Positions 1 to 11,241 of a DNA stretch of 64,000 nt are shown in pieces; position 1 is the first letter of the stretch; each line of letters opens with the position of its first letter. This DNA is from Aradus depressus (taxonomy: Eukaryota; Arthropoda; Insecta; Hemiptera; Aradidae), in assembly GCA_963662175.1 (NCBI GenBank), contig OY759219.1, positions 25,648,908-25,712,907 on the forward strand. The letters run 5' to 3'. The translations under genes and the position numbers were made by a program. The notes below the pieces were generated by a model. That model ran no database searches. It saw only the letters and a list, made by a program, of their open reading frames with translations, and was not told the DNA's origin.

Positions 1-545
1 GCGTTACTACAGTTGAAGGACTATAAGCCTTATTCCGTATGAATAATTGAAAATTATAACATCATGAATGAACTGTCGAGGAACTGAATAGCCTTATAGG
101 AGATATTGGGAGAAAAGTCAAAGTTCCCCGGGCAACGCCGGGTATTACTGCTAGTATTTATATATTATATATAAAATATATATATATTTTATTCCTTTTT
201 TTTTTCAAAGTATAATATAATTTAATTCCATAGTTATAATAAAGGTTGAATTATGAACATTCCGTTTAAAGTCAGCCTCAAGTCCATGAATATGAATAAT
301 GTATTTTAATATTCGCCCTAATCAACTTTTTCATGGAAATTCTTTAAAGTTGACTTGAAAAGAACCTTTTCCACGGCTCGGTATACTATGGAGTATTGGA
401 AAATTTTCGAAAGAGAAATTCCAATATAGCAGAACATAGAAGTAAAGGAAGGGAGTTGTGGGTCGTTTAACTATTTTTAGATTTTATTTCATTTTTTAAA
501 TTTTTCTTCACATTTTATTTCTAATTTAATTTTTCACACTACATT
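1..545. other. Unassigned AT-rich DNA
   Basis: I see no open frame, repeat copy or RNA-like structure here. A short TA-rich tract lies near 160-190. Confidence 0.5.
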
Positions 546-1073
546 TACTTCCCTATATATGAAGTATAAGGGACGTTATATAATTGATCAAAAATTCGAT
601 ACGGATTTTTCAACGAAATTTCATATTTTCCAGATTCTAAAAATGAAAAAAAAAAAAAGTCTGTGTGCATGTCTGTGAACACAATAACTCCCGATAGAAT
701 TAATGTAAACAAGAAATTTTATATGTGTATCCAAAACCATATAAGGACGCCACCACTCGATATTCAGCCATATCGGTCGAAGGGAAAAGAGGGATTAGGG
801 GGAGGTTTAACTTAAAAATTCGAATACATGCCGATGTAATGTATCGACCATATTTCATAAGTGAATTCAGTCCCAATAACGTTCAGGAGAGGGGGCTCAA
901 TTCGAAAACCTTAATAACTGCCAATGTAACGAATTTATCGACCCAAATTTTAGTATGAGGATTTAGGAGGCCGTATGTAAATCAAGTATTGAATATAACT
1001 GATTTTGGAGGGGGGAGAAAAATTAATTGAATTATTCGCTCTGGGAAAGTACATTGCCGGTGATTCACCGATG
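546..1073 (+). repeat. Rep-R copy, near full length
   Basis: This copy starts with the family's terminal palindrome around GAAGTATA. It runs through the module containing AACTCCCGATAGAAT and a second module ending near 950. It ends in the GGTGATTCACCG palindrome. The 77-codon frame at 725-958 is chance translation of the repeat. The superfamily is unknown; Helitron-like is one possibility. Confidence 0.7.
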
Positions 1074-1261
1074 ACTTTTTATTATATTTATATTCATATA
1101 TTTTTTTTTCGGCAGCTATACTATTCTCTCATTTATATTTTTGCCATCATCAATATATAATATTGTTTTATGCAATCAATAAGTAACATAACTACACATC
1201 TCAGCTGCTGCAATTCTTGCGAAACACCGGACTGTGTCACCAACAAATTATATGGTGCCAG

Positions 1262-1495
1262 TCGTAGAAGAATAGCTAACCCCGGGATGGAGTCTCTCCC
1301 CTATTGCAGGTGACTGGAGAGAGCCACACTATCAGGGGGATGGAGGTGCGGTGGACAGGAAGCTCCCCACTCTGCCAGTTGGAGCCACCCAGAGAGATAG
1401 ACATATGATGTCACCCTATCTACTACACTAATAGTTGTGCAGGCGCTAATGGCCTCTGCAGTCGATGCGCCTAATAAGGAAAAAAAGTAACATAA
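1262..1495 (+). repeat. LINE 3'-UTR-like fragment
   Basis: The segment ends in GGCGCTAATGGCCTCTGCAG, then CGATGCGCC and an A-rich tail. The end of the jockey fragment near 6830-6890 reads almost the same. I infer the 3' end of a non-LTR retrotransposon whose coding part is missing. The minus-strand 72-codon frame here is not convincing. Confidence 0.4.
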
Positions 1496-2650
1496 AATAA
1501 TGCTCGTTATTAATTCCACGATGTTTTTTTTTTCTTTCTTTTTTTTAAGCTTAATTTTTGGTTATTAAAATGGAATTGGCGATGACGATGAATTTGGATG
1601 AATGTTTTCTCCAGGGAAGTGCCATGTGCTCGCTTCACTCGTCCACCTGAATTTTTCTTCGCTTTCTTCTTACATTCAGCTATTCCACCTCACCACACCT
1701 TCCAACAATCTGGGAACATCTTTTCCAGCATCAGTAGATCCTGTTGTGCTTACATTTTACCAAAATCACCATACTCGACTACAACTCACTCATAGCGAAG
1801 AGCTACCGACAAAACCACACAAACACACACCTCTCTCCACTCCGTCTCTCTTTATATACCGTCGCTCTCCTGATTATTAAATATGTGATTACTATTTCCA
1901 TATTATTTTATTTAGAATTTAATCATTCTCCTCATCCATTTCTATTTATTTTTTATTTTCATTTTTTAATTAACACATTATTTAAATTTCATTTAATTAA
2001 ATTAATTTCATTGTCTATTATCCCCTGATATCGATTGATAAATATAATTTTTTAGACAAGCTTTTATGTTATGTACTAGTCAAAGCGACATACTACTATA
2101 TATATATATATATATATAAATTTATTAAAATGTATTTAAGAGACAACTGTAACTTTGTTAGTCGACATCTTTGATAAGCACTTAGACTAGGCTCTTTTTT
2201 TCATTGCAAACGGAAATTCATTGATTTTACGAGATACATACTCGTAGGTTTTACAAGTATTTTATTATAATATATTGTATAACTTCCAATATATTTTTTA
2301 TAGCTGGGGAAATTAAATGTTTATTTTAGAGGAATTCTCTCTTTTAGGAAATGATTTTTTTCATTGTTGAAAAGTCATGATTTATGTATGAAAGGTTTAG
2401 GCGTTAATTAACACTCTGCTCCATTTTTATTTCCTTGGCAGAGTTCCTCCACCGATATTCTAAAGTTCTATAGTAATTAATTAATATTATAATTGAAATT
2501 ATTATTATTATAAACCATCATGGTAGCAGGGATCTCAACTGCATTTTATTTTTACTTTCTTAAACTTATAGTATAAGGAAATATTGTAATCTTGCAAAAA
2601 TCAAAAAAATAAAGTAAAGAAACCTACTGATTTCAAGCTAATCGAAAACA
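1496..2650. other. Unassigned AT-rich DNA
   Basis: Contains a pyrimidine-rich stretch (1600-1860) that opens overlapping short frames, and a TA dinucleotide run at about 2095-2118. No conserved domain or repeat copy was recognised. Confidence 0.45.
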
Positions 2651-2683
2651 TAATTTCCTATTCTTTTCGCTTTATGCATTAAT

Positions 2684-3422
2684 CAGACCTGGGCAAAAAG
2701 TATCTTAAATACTATCACAGATACTATCTGAAAGATGACCAAGTTATCTTGAATAACAAGATATATTAGTCAAGATAATTTCGTTATTCAACTAATCTGG
2801 CACGTTATCTTTAAGATACATTATCTTCCAAGATACCCTACGTCATGCATTAAGATACTTGAATAACGAAAGTCTTGGTTATCATTCGGATAATAATTGA
2901 GATAGTATTTAAGATACTTTTCGCCCAGTTCTGTCTAAGGGTTGCGGGTTCGAGTCCCGACCAGTAATATCAGCTTATTTTACAAATAACCTACTAATCC
3001 TCGGGTTGGTAACGTGAGCTATTTTTAAATAAGTTGATATTACTGGTCAGGAATCGAACCCACAACCCTCGGGTTAGTAACGTGAACTATTTGTATAATA
3101 AGTTGATATTACTGGTCGGGATTCGAACCCGCAACCCTCGGGTTGGTAACGTGAGCTATTTGTATTGGTTATCTGATTATCTTTTGAATAATGAGTGATC
3201 ACTCCATAAGATTACAAGATACTTTCAAAATAGGTTCTTGAATAACAGTCTTTCAGATAACGAGGTAATGTATCTGATGAGTGACAGATAACCAAGTATC
3301 TTGAATAAAGTATCTTTTCATGAGCCAAATACTATCTCGCAAGATAACGTTATCTTGTGAGTTACGTATCTTGCAAGATACTATCTTTAAAAGATAATGT
3401 ATCTGACTAATGCCCAGGTCTG
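2684..3422. mobile_element. hAT-type MITE
   Basis: Terminal repeats are CAGACCTGGGCA at the left and its complement at the right. The flanking 8-bp duplications are GCATTAAT and GCATCAAT (7 of 8 match), the length expected for hAT. Subterminal AAGATA/TATCTT motifs recur many times. There is no transposase, so it would depend on an autonomous partner. It interrupts a LINE RT frame. Confidence 0.75.
2935..3165. repeat. Repeated tRNA-like units inside the hAT MITE
   Basis: There are three related units of about 75 bp, one plus and two minus. Each holds a B-box-like GGTTCGAGTCC or its variant next to TAATATCAACTTATT. They look like a tRNA-derived repeat captured and multiplied within the MITE. 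No complete tRNA fold is present. Confidence 0.5.
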
Positions 3423-4438
3423 GCATCAATGACCTCAATTTCATGAAACACTCCAAATACCACCTTTATATCGATGATTTCCATATGTTTCTCTCCTTCC
3501 ACCCCCCACTGCTTGGTGCTTACGATGATGGAGGACATTCATGGAATCACTGACTAGGCTACTAATAATGTACTGACACTGAACGCTGACAAGACTAAAG
3601 CCATTGTAATAGGAAACCATAGACTACTTAACTCTCTCACCGACTTACCTCGACTGCGCCTTCAGTACCATCTACCTCCTCAAAGTAACGAAATCACCTC
3701 CTCACCACTGAAACCCGTCATTTGTTAGAATCATCCCTTGTTTTTATCTATTTTTATTATGCTTGCCTAGCATATGGAGGTCTCTGGTGAGCTCGACATG
3801 AAACTAAGTCAATAATTCCTTTCTGAGATTCATTTCCTGGCTTCTTCTGAGACACTTCTTTATTACTAGTTCCTATACAGACCTAAAATGTCTCTTCCCA
3901 TCCTATCGACAATATTTCGCAGACTCATTTCTTTCCCAAAAGCCATCCTGCATCTTCCAAATGCTCCAATTTTAATCCGATATTCACCAAAAAATCACCA
4001 GATCCTCTTCCTGTCACTCCTTCCTTATCCAGACGAAATCATTCTGGAACTCTCTCCCTCTCCAGATTCCATGCTCCTACTCTTCATTCATATCCCTACT
4101 TTTCCAGTATCTCCTAACTCAGCAAACCTCTGATTCCTGAGACTAGCTCCTATGAGATAGTTCTCGCCTTCCTATAAGTCTCTCTCTCCATTGGACAGAT
4201 TGTTACTCTGTTTCCTCAGCCCAGTTGGAATATAACTTGGTTATCACTTATACCTAGTATGATACCGTCAATTTCACTTATTATATTTATATATACATTC
4301 TGGAGCCGTTACCTTTGGCATTGGGGAACCTTTGCTACATCGTCGTCTGCATCCCCAGCTTGTTCAAGACATCCCCTGTCTACCCTTTTTATTATTTATT
4401 TATTATTATTTAAAAAAAAAAAAAATTTAGTTAGATAT

Positions 4439-4767
4439 TATGCTCATGCCCTGGCTTGAACTATGAGGTCATATCGCTTACTACCAGGGCGCTCTTTCGT
4501 CACTCTGGTAGACATGAGCTCGACTCTACTATGGGAGTCCTAAATTTCGCCTACCCTAAATTTGTATTGACCTAGGGCAGGGGTCTTTAACAAGTACTTG
4601 ACATCGTACAGGCTCGGGACCATCGATTAACGTCCCATCCGAAGGACGGCGTGCTTAAGTTTATTTTACCTCCCAGATAAAATAAACTGAGGGCCTCGGC
4701 CGGGTTTCGAATACATGACCTTGAGCTCAGAAGCCAAGCACGCATATCACTGAGCTACCGGCGCTCT
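4439..4767 (-). mobile_element. SINE-A, near full length
   Basis: On the minus strand it begins with the tRNA-like head (GCCGGTAGCTCAGTG, A box) and continues through the AGTTTATTTTA hairpin and the common body. It stops short of the tail, beside the A run of the LINE. The copy is diverged and no TSD was found. Confidence 0.85.
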
Positions 4768-5493
4768 AATTTTTATTTATTTATTTAATTTTATTTTTTT
4801 ATTGTGAAAAGAGCATTTTGCGCTGAACCAAATAAAAGTTTTTTTTTCTTCCCTTCTTTATATATACATATATATTTTCTCTCGGACCTCTATTTTTCTT
4901 TATAATTACTCATTGTTATTATTATTATTATTTTCATTATTATTCTTACTTTTTTTTTTCTTTATTTTTTAGTATGTTTAAATCATTGCTTGTCATTAGC
5001 ATTTATTTTTTCTTTAGTTAATACCTAGAGACCCCTTTTCTTTTCTTTTTAATCTATCATTTCATTCAATAATTCAAGGTGGGGAAGTACTTTGTTGGTG
5101 ATTCATACTGGGGCTTGTCATTTTGGATTCTCCGTTCCATAGAAAAACAAAGGTTTCCCATTGGAAAAAAAGACAAATTAAAAATGAAAGGGTGAAAAAA
5201 GAAATATTGGGTGAAAATGACCCATTTCTTGTACACACTCGACGAGGAATGTAAACAGTGTTCCAAAAAGATTGGTTTTGATTTGTTATTGTAGCCATGG
5301 TACATATTTTTTGTTTATTGTTTTTTTATTTATCAGGTGGATGGATTGCTTTTGTTTCCCCCAAATGAACTTTACCTCTTTGGTACATGTATCGCTTTTC
5401 AAAATTTACTCATAATACTAAAATAATCCTTACTCATGAACGGAATTAGATTCTGAACTATAACTACAGATTTTAATGAAACTATCAAATAGG
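4768..5493. other. Unassigned AT-rich DNA
   Basis: T-rich with short ATT repeats near 4917-4960. A 35-bp piece near 5075-5110 resembles the Rep-R tail (GGGGAAGTACTTTG). Two overlapping minus-strand frames at 5066-5305 have no recognisable domain. Confidence 0.4.
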
Positions 5494-5762
5494 CGGCGCT
5501 ATCTGAGAGACATGAGGTTAACTCTACAATGAAATAATTGTGCCTACTATAAATTTTAATTAACCTAGGATAGGGGTCTTTAACGAGTACCTGACATTGT
5601 ACAGGCTCGGGTCCATCGCTTAACGTCCCATCCAAAGGACGGCATGCTTAAGTTTATTTTACCTTCCAGATATAATAAACTAAGGGCGTCGGCCGGGTTT
5701 CGAACCTACGATCTTGAGCTCAATAAGCAAGCACGCGTACCACTGAGCTACCAGTGCCCTCG
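5494..5762 (-). mobile_element. SINE-A, 3'-truncated
   Basis: The tRNA-like head and body are clear on the minus strand. The 3' quarter is missing or scrambled near 5494-5520. Old copy with many substitutions. Confidence 0.8.
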
Positions 5763-5951
5763 GGGTACATAATATGCCTTTACAATGTTTTTAATAGAAC
5801 TGTAAATTTATTTTACAATGTTTTTATTTTATGACAAAAACAGTAATTCATTTTATTATTATTATATGTAATTATTTTTCTTTATTGGTTATATAATACT
5901 ATTTTCCGAATGTTTAAATATTTATTTATTTGATATGTAAATAGAGTGTGT

Positions 5952-6149
5952 GAACCCGGATGAGGCCCTTAGCTTTGTTATCTGGGAGGTAAAAAAAAAA
6001 CTTCAGCATGCCGTCCTTCGGAAGGGACATTATATACTCCCACAGTAGAGTCGGTCTCATGTCCACCAGAGTGACGAAAGAGCACTCAGGTAGTAGGCGA
6101 TATGACCTCGTAGTTAAAGCCCAGGCGAGTCACAAAACCTAAACCCTAC
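5952..6149 (+). mobile_element. SINE-A, 5'-truncated with internal loss
   Basis: Begins at the end of the tRNA-like head (CCGGATGAGGCCC), and lacks the body centre between the CCGTCCTTCGG block and the CTCCCACAGTAGAG block. Ends in AAAACCTAAACCCT, a decayed form of the CCTAA-type tail. Confidence 0.8.
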
Positions 6150-6339
6150 AAAAATACGAAGAGTCATCGTGTTTTATATATTTTTTATACATTACACTTT
6201 TTTACTGAACTGAACAATCTTTTCTTCTCATCCAGTTTGTACGTCACATAAGTTGCTCTACATTTATATGCAACATAAATTGCTTTATAACCATCATTTT
6301 ACCATTAAAAAAAAAAAAAAAAACGCTTGCACATAAGAA

Positions 6340-6480
6340 GATCTTTCTTTTTGCTGCAAGAAATTTCTTTTTTTCCAGCAAGAATATTTCTTCTGGCAGG
6401 AAGAATAAAACTTTTTTTTTCGCAGTAAATTTTTTCTTCCTACAAGAATATCATTCTTGCCGCAAGAATATATTTTTCTC
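6340..6480. repeat. Degenerate short tandem repeat
   Basis: Variants of GCAAGAATATTTCTTC recur about six times with different T-run lengths. The units are partly palindromic. Probably simple-sequence expansion. Confidence 0.4.
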
Positions 6481-6504
6481 CGTGTATCTTTGGTTCTATC
6501 TAGT

Positions 6505-6895
6505 CAGAAGAATTACGTGGAATCCACGACTGAAACGAGAAGAACTGAACCAACAGTTTAGGCAGCTTTATCGGTTGCTAAACAGAAAATCCAGACTTTC
6601 TGTATGAGATTATATACCAAAACAATAATAAAATCTATATGAACATACGGACTTGAACTATGGAGTTGTGCTAAGCCATCTAACATCAAGCGAATCCAGT
6701 CCTTCCAATAGTCCTAAAAACAATTGTCAATACACCCTTCTAGGTATATAATCTCATCCTCCATAATGACCTTAACATTTTAAAATTTCCTTTTGCCTAA
6801 TCTCTGTATCCTTTTCTCATATTCAAATTGTGCTGGCGCTAATGACCTCAGTTGTCGAAGCGCCAAAGTTTATAAAAAAAAAAAATAATACAAAT
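6505..6895 (+). pseudogene. Jockey-clade LINE C-terminal remnant
   Basis: Broken frames carry the thumb and C-terminal region seen better at 24786 and 40270: a TWNPRLKREEL-like start, then TYGLELWSCAKPSNIKRIQ. Stops interrupt it. It runs into a 3' UTR with GGCGCTAATGACCTCAG and an A-rich tail near 6880-6892. Confidence 0.65.
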
Positions 6896-7621
6896 AAGGT
6901 TGTAAAGACTGGAAATGGTATCCAAAATAAGAGTTTCCAAATAGCCGGCTACAAAACCTCTGGTGGTTCTGAAGGACCACTCCAAAATATTGGAGAATCT
7001 ATAAGGGTAAATAATAAGATTGATCAAGTTTATATATAAAAGAATGTAATGAACAAAAGAAAACCTAGAGGAGAAGGAGTTGGCCAACTGAAAAATAATA
7101 AGAGATAACAAAACATAAGATAAATATAAATAAAACTTAACTTCGAATATAACGTTGAACTTAAAAATAAAAGTTTTAAAAAAATGGTAAAATAATAATG
7201 TTCTTATCGGCATAGCTCTGATGAGGGGGGGGCTTCTAACTGTTGAAATGGCTGAGATGGGACGATGTGGTGATGGTTGAACAGGTAGATAGATAAAAGT
7301 ACGATGCGGTCTTGGTGGCTCCTGGCAGGGTACTGAGAGGCCTAAGGCAGCCTACTTTAGTAAATATGAGAGGAAGACTAGGATTAGTGGGGAGGAGACC
7401 GTAAACAGTCCGACTTCAGTCCAATAAACAATATAATAAATATTGAAATTAAAAAAATTAATGTCGAAACAAAAGTAAATGACAAACAAACAACATAATA
7501 CAAAAGGTAAACAATAAATTGTATACAAACAATGCAATAAAACAGTAGAAAACAACAAACAAGACAATAAATGATAAAAACACTGGGAAAGAACGATTGT
7601 TAGTGTTTACCTTTCGTATTA
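6896..7621. other. Unassigned DNA
   Basis: A minus-strand frame of 121 codons (6848-7213) and two hydrophobic frames near 7352-7700 have the F/L/I/Y composition expected from reading A/T-rich DNA. I see no real gene and no repeat copy. Confidence 0.4.
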
Positions 7622-7715
7622 CATTCCCAGCTTTACGAAGTATCGGGGAAGTTATATAATCGGTTAGAAAATCGAAGTTGAGTTTACACCAAAATTTCAT
7701 GTTTGTCGACTGTTT
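7622..7715 (+). repeat. Rep-R 5' end only
   Basis: About 95 bp of the family's start (CCCAGCTTTACGAAGTAT through TTTCATG), truncated and immediately followed by an inverted copy. Confidence 0.65.
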
Positions 7716-7719
7716 AAAA

Positions 7720-8672
7720 AAAAAAATGAATCACTAACAATTTACTTCTCCAGCGCGAATTAATCAACTATTTTTTCGCTCTTCCTCCAAAGCCGACCGT
7801 TTGGGCTACAACTCAATATTTGACATACATAGTCGCTTTTGAAACCTCATGCTAAATTTTCTGTCAATACATTCATTACATCGGCAGTTATTAAGGTATT
7901 TGAGTCGAGCACTATTCTCTGGTCCCCCTCCCCTTTTACTTCGACTGATTTTGCGGAAAATTAATAGGTGCCATCCTCGTGAGAGTTTTGAATTTAAATA
8001 TAAAATTTCATGTAGATAAATATATATTACATCGGGAGTTATTGGGATTCTTGAGTGATCACCTCCTCTACTTCCCCCTCCCTGTTGGCTGATACCGCTG
8101 AAAATTAACAGGTGTCGTCCTTATAGACCGTTGAATTTACTTATGAAATTTCGTTTGTTATTACAATTTATTGTTACGCCTCCCTCAAATTTCCACTTTG
8201 TCGGTTTTCGGTGTCGTCCTTGGAGTTTTGGTGTTCACAGACTCACAGAGGAAAACCTGAAATTCCATTGAAAAATTTGCATTCAATTTTTGAAAGATTA
8301 CATAACTTCTCCTATACTTTGAGGAGGGTGCCGGTAGCTCAGTGGTATGCGTGCTTGTCTTCTGAGCTCAAGATCGTGGGTTCGAAACCCGACCGAGGCC
8401 CTTAGTTTATTTTATCTGGAAGGTAAAATAAACTTAAGCACGCCGTCCTTCGGATGGGACGTAAAGCGATGGTCACGAGCCTGTACGACATCAGGCCTCC
8501 CCTAAGTGAATAAAAATTTAGGGTAGGCAAAATTTAGGACTCCCACAGTAGAGTCGGGCTCATGTCCACCAGAGTAACGAAAGAGCGCTCTGGTAGTAAG
8601 CGATATGACCTCGTAGTTAAAGCCCGGGCATGAGTCATAAATCCTAACCTTACCTATACTTTGAATAGCTTA
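7720..8672 (-). repeat. Rep-R copy split by a SINE
   Basis: A nearly complete minus-strand copy runs from a damaged GAATCAC end to the ACTTCTCCTATACTTTGA/ATAGCT end. A SINE-A sits inside the terminal palindrome. Removing the SINE and one TSD restores a continuous family sequence. Confidence 0.75.
8323..8652 (+). mobile_element. SINE-A, full length with perfect TSD
   Basis: The tRNA-like head has a perfect A box (TAGCTCAGTGG) and B box (GGTTCGAAACC), the internal RNA polymerase III promoter. The AGTTTATTTTA hairpin, the common body and a tail in CCTAACCTTA follow. Perfect 12-bp duplications CCTATACTTTGA flank it (8311-8322 and 8653-8664). It inserted into Rep-R. Confidence 0.93.
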
Positions 8673-8674
8673 GG

Positions 8675-9013
8675 AAGTAAAATTTCAGTCTGTGTGTGTT
8701 CTTGAACACTATAATTCCCAGTAGAATGAATGTACTGGACACGAAATTATATATGTGTATCCAGGACCATACCCATTGATTTTCAGCCAATGTGAATGTA
8801 TTGCCGCAAAATGTAATATATAAATTCAAAACCCCTTAAGGACAACCCTTATCAATTTTCAGCGGAATCGGTCGTAGGAAAGGGAAGGATCAGAGAGGGC
8901 TTCTCAAAAAAATAACTGCCAATGTAATGAATGTGTCGAAATAAAATTTATAAGGATTCTAAAGCCCCAATGTAAGTCAACTTGATTCTTTGAGGGAGAT
9001 TCACCGGCTATTT
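8675..9013 (+). repeat. Rep-R copy, 5'-truncated
   Basis: Starts in the first internal module (GTGTGTTCTTGAACAC) and ends at the GATTCACCGG palindrome. It lies head-to-head against the preceding minus copy. Confidence 0.65.
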
Positions 9014-9051
9014 TTATATGGCTCATGTTTTTTGACTTCACAAAACCTTAC

Positions 9052-9301
9052 CCATAATGGTACCTGAAGTACATGAGCAGGAAGAGATTGTACTTGAGAG
9101 CTCTATTTTGTAACACTGTGTCTGAGCTAACTCTAATGCACAGTATTTATCTGAGCTCCTTAATACACTGCCTTTTGTAGCAGAGTCTGGTCCACACTTT
9201 GTATTCTTTGTATCTTCCCTGTTCAGTTCTTCTTTTGTTGGGAGAAGTGTCATTAGCATAAAGTTTGATGGTCGTAAATTATAAAACTCTTCAAGCTCCA
9301 A
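9052..9301 (-). CDS. Possible host exon, unknown product
   Basis: About 80 codons are open on the minus strand with ordinary, non-repetitive amino acids, including TKEELNREDTKNTKCG and a Cys/Ser-rich end SSTISSCSCTSGTIMG. The open stretch runs straight into a good splice donor (G/GTAAGG, donor GT at 9050-9051). The upstream acceptor is weak, with no pyrimidine tract. It matches no other repeat in the window and I recognise no family. It could be a chance frame. Confidence 0.3.
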
Positions 9302-9920
9302 TACACTTTTTTAACTCAATTTAGAGTTCGTTAATATAATTTGAATAATCTATATGATACGCCCTGCATAATATTGAATAACTGCATAATATCAAAAAAA
9401 CTGTACACATGAAAAATATTATTTGTACTTTCTCACGAACAAAGTTACGTTTGTTAAAATATTTTTATTATTTGATTATTAATAACTATATTTTTTCTCT
9501 CCTTTTAAACCCAAATATCGGTTTGGGCTAAAACTCAATATTTTACTTACATCGTGCAGATAAAAGTCTAGGATTTTCATTTACTCTGACAATAACAGAA
9601 CACCTGGGACAGTTCCTCATGATGTTGGAGTCGAAGAGTATGTAGACAAAAAGTGAATGTCAGCGTACACACGGTTCGTGAACGATGCCATCTCCAAGCA
9701 GCTGTATCGACAAACTAAATTACAATCCCGTCCCCAACCTTAAAATGAACAGGAAAAATCATAACGAAAATGCGAGAATGTTCAAACAAGATACACAAAG
9801 TGTCTGCCGAAAGGTCAAAGTCACTGTCTACTATTGTTATTGTGAGACCTGACAACACTTATGATCTCTAGATTAAAAAAAAAAAAAAAAATTTGCATTT
9901 GTGACCTCTTTAGATTTGAT
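9302..9920. other. Unassigned DNA with a Rep-R scrap
   Basis: A short minus-strand Rep-R piece (GGTTTGGGCTAAAACTCAAT) lies at about 9500-9575. The rest, including 9580-9850, has no frame or repeat I can name. An A run lies near 9874-9890. Confidence 0.4.
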
Positions 9921-10285
9921 TTACATAAGTTTTTCGCATTCAACCTTAAATTTCTCCATGAAATCGATACGGAATCGCAAAGTTGACCATACCAATAGAA
10001 AGCTGATTAAATTTGCAGTTTTCTTGAGATTTGCTGCCCCCTGGGCGGTTTTATGGGAAAGTAGTTGACGTGGAAGTCGTATTTCCCGAAATTTTAATTT
10101 TTGTAAAATGTTAACGTTATTTCGGGGGAGAAATGTGGGACTTGATGATGGTTTTCTCGAATAAACTTTTAAAAAATAAGATCTCGGCAACGGATTGAGA
10201 TAGAAAGGTGCGGTTGGCGGCCTTCTACTCCATTTTCGGTCTAGTTTCACCCAATTTTTTTAGTTACGAGGGAATCACCCTGTAT
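9921..10285 (-). repeat. Transposon-end repeat, CAGGGTGATTCCCTCG type
   Basis: Read on the minus strand it starts TATACAGGGTGATTCCCTCG and continues for about 300 bp. The same sequence occurs at 26018-26240 on the plus strand. A minus-strand frame of 109 codons covers it; part of its reading (RKWSRRPPTAPFYLNPLPR) is conserved in the second copy, probably by descent of the DNA rather than selection. No second terminus was found. Confidence 0.5.
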
Positions 10286-10700
10286 AGTATACATATAAAA
10301 TTTACTTTATATAATATACTTTGATAAAGGTAAATACTAAAAAAAAACATAATAATAGATTTTTTTAAGAACACAACTTTTATTAGTTTGGTAAAGTAGT
10401 TTTTAAGGAACACAAGTCAATTTTGGGATGATTTACAAAAATGGATGAAAAATGGTTACAAAAGCAGGGTGCCAACTGCCATAGGTATTTTTGATTATCC
10501 ATATTTTCCTTTTTTTCCCATCCCTTCAAATGAATTTATTTTGCTTTTCCCCTTTGTTTCGGTTTCTTTTTGTTCTCTTGTCTATATTTGGCTTTGTCAA
10601 CGAAAGATTTAAAATAAGGAAAAGAAATATTATGGCCTTAAATTTGGCCGCCCGTGTGCCTCACATGAGGCTCTGTATACTCGTATATATATTCTTTAAG
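10286..10700. other. Unassigned AT-rich DNA
   Basis: No repeat copy recognised. A 72-codon plus frame at 10491-10709 is F/L-rich and unconvincing. Confidence 0.4.
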
Positions 10701-10814
10701 GTCTGTTGAATCTACTTTATAACCATTATTTTTATTTTAGTTTTATTTATTGTATATATTAAATAAATGAATAAAATAAAAAATAATGGTTGAAACGTAG
10801 ATTCAACAGATCTT
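10701..10814. repeat. Imperfect inverted repeat
   Basis: Arms of about 45 nt starting GTCTGTTGAATCTAC and ending in its near complement GTAGATTCAACAGA, around a TATATA centre. Probably a small foldback element. Confidence 0.6.
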
Positions 10815-11159
10815 GTAATTTTTTTTCTTCTACGTTTCTATATTTCGCACATTTTGACCTGATGTACGAGCGTAAGGAAGTCCGTAATATAGATTACAAT
10901 ATAGATATACAATTATAAAAAATTATTATCTTTATTTTAATTGAATTAAGAAATTAAAAACAAGTATTTATTTATTCATTTCTTTTTATTTTTTAGTAGT
11001 ATTGTTAATTCTAATCCATGTGTGTCAGATTTAATATCTGTTTATGTGTGTTACTTATAAGCTATATTAATGGAAACATTTTATGACTTATATTATTCTA
11101 CTATCTTGTTATGATTTAACGTAAATAAATATTAATATCAATATTATTTATATTAAAAA
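10815..11159. other. Unassigned AT-rich DNA
   Basis: Nothing recognised. Confidence 0.4.
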
Positions 11160-11210
11160 TTCTGGGGGTATTGAGGGTCAGTCAATGATGAAAAACACTA
11201 TTCAAATGCC

Positions 11211-11241
11211 AACGTTTCGATATATTTCATATCATCATCAG
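11211..11241 (-). ncRNA. Hammerhead-like hairpin at PLE end
   Basis: Minus strand reads CTGATGAT, a GATAT/ATATC stem and GAAA followed by CGTT. This resembles the hammerhead core CUGANGA...GAAA. Three base pairs of a stem I (GCC with GGC) can form outside it. One extra base precedes the stem, so activity is uncertain. Confidence 0.4.

Larger units (their letters stand above)
2651..4430 (+). pseudogene. LINE reverse transcriptase remnant (CR1/L2/jockey-like)
   Basis: After ignoring the hAT insertion (2684-3422), the frame reads PILFALCI then NDLNFMKHSKYHLYIDDF. These are the RT blocks leading into the YxDD catalytic motif, here YIDD. NADKTKAIVIGN follows, as in the usual palm-end block. Stops and frameshifts follow. 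A degenerate C-terminal FWNSLPLQI-type motif lies near 4040-4130, and an A run near 4411-4425 may be the tail. The element is 5'-truncated and dead. The clade is uncertain; the C-terminal motif favours CR1/L2-type elements. Confidence 0.65.

Noticed and set aside
1744..2028. 94-codon plus ORF
   Set aside because: Overlaps two other frames in a pyrimidine-rich, AT-rich stretch; composition explains it.
6848..7213. 121-codon hydrophobic minus ORF
   Set aside because: F/L/I/Y-rich reading of A/T-rich DNA, no motif, no upstream coding context.
8326..8395. tRNA gene
   Set aside because: A and B boxes are present, but the anticodon arm does not fold properly, only about four acceptor pairs remain, and a SINE body follows. 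The same applies to the other SINE heads and to 13663, 23085 and 52455.
8211..8405. ORF containing VPVAQWYACLSSELKIVGSK
   Set aside because: It is the translated SINE-A head. The same reading appears at 45971-46399 and 49488-49685 at the end of unrelated frames.
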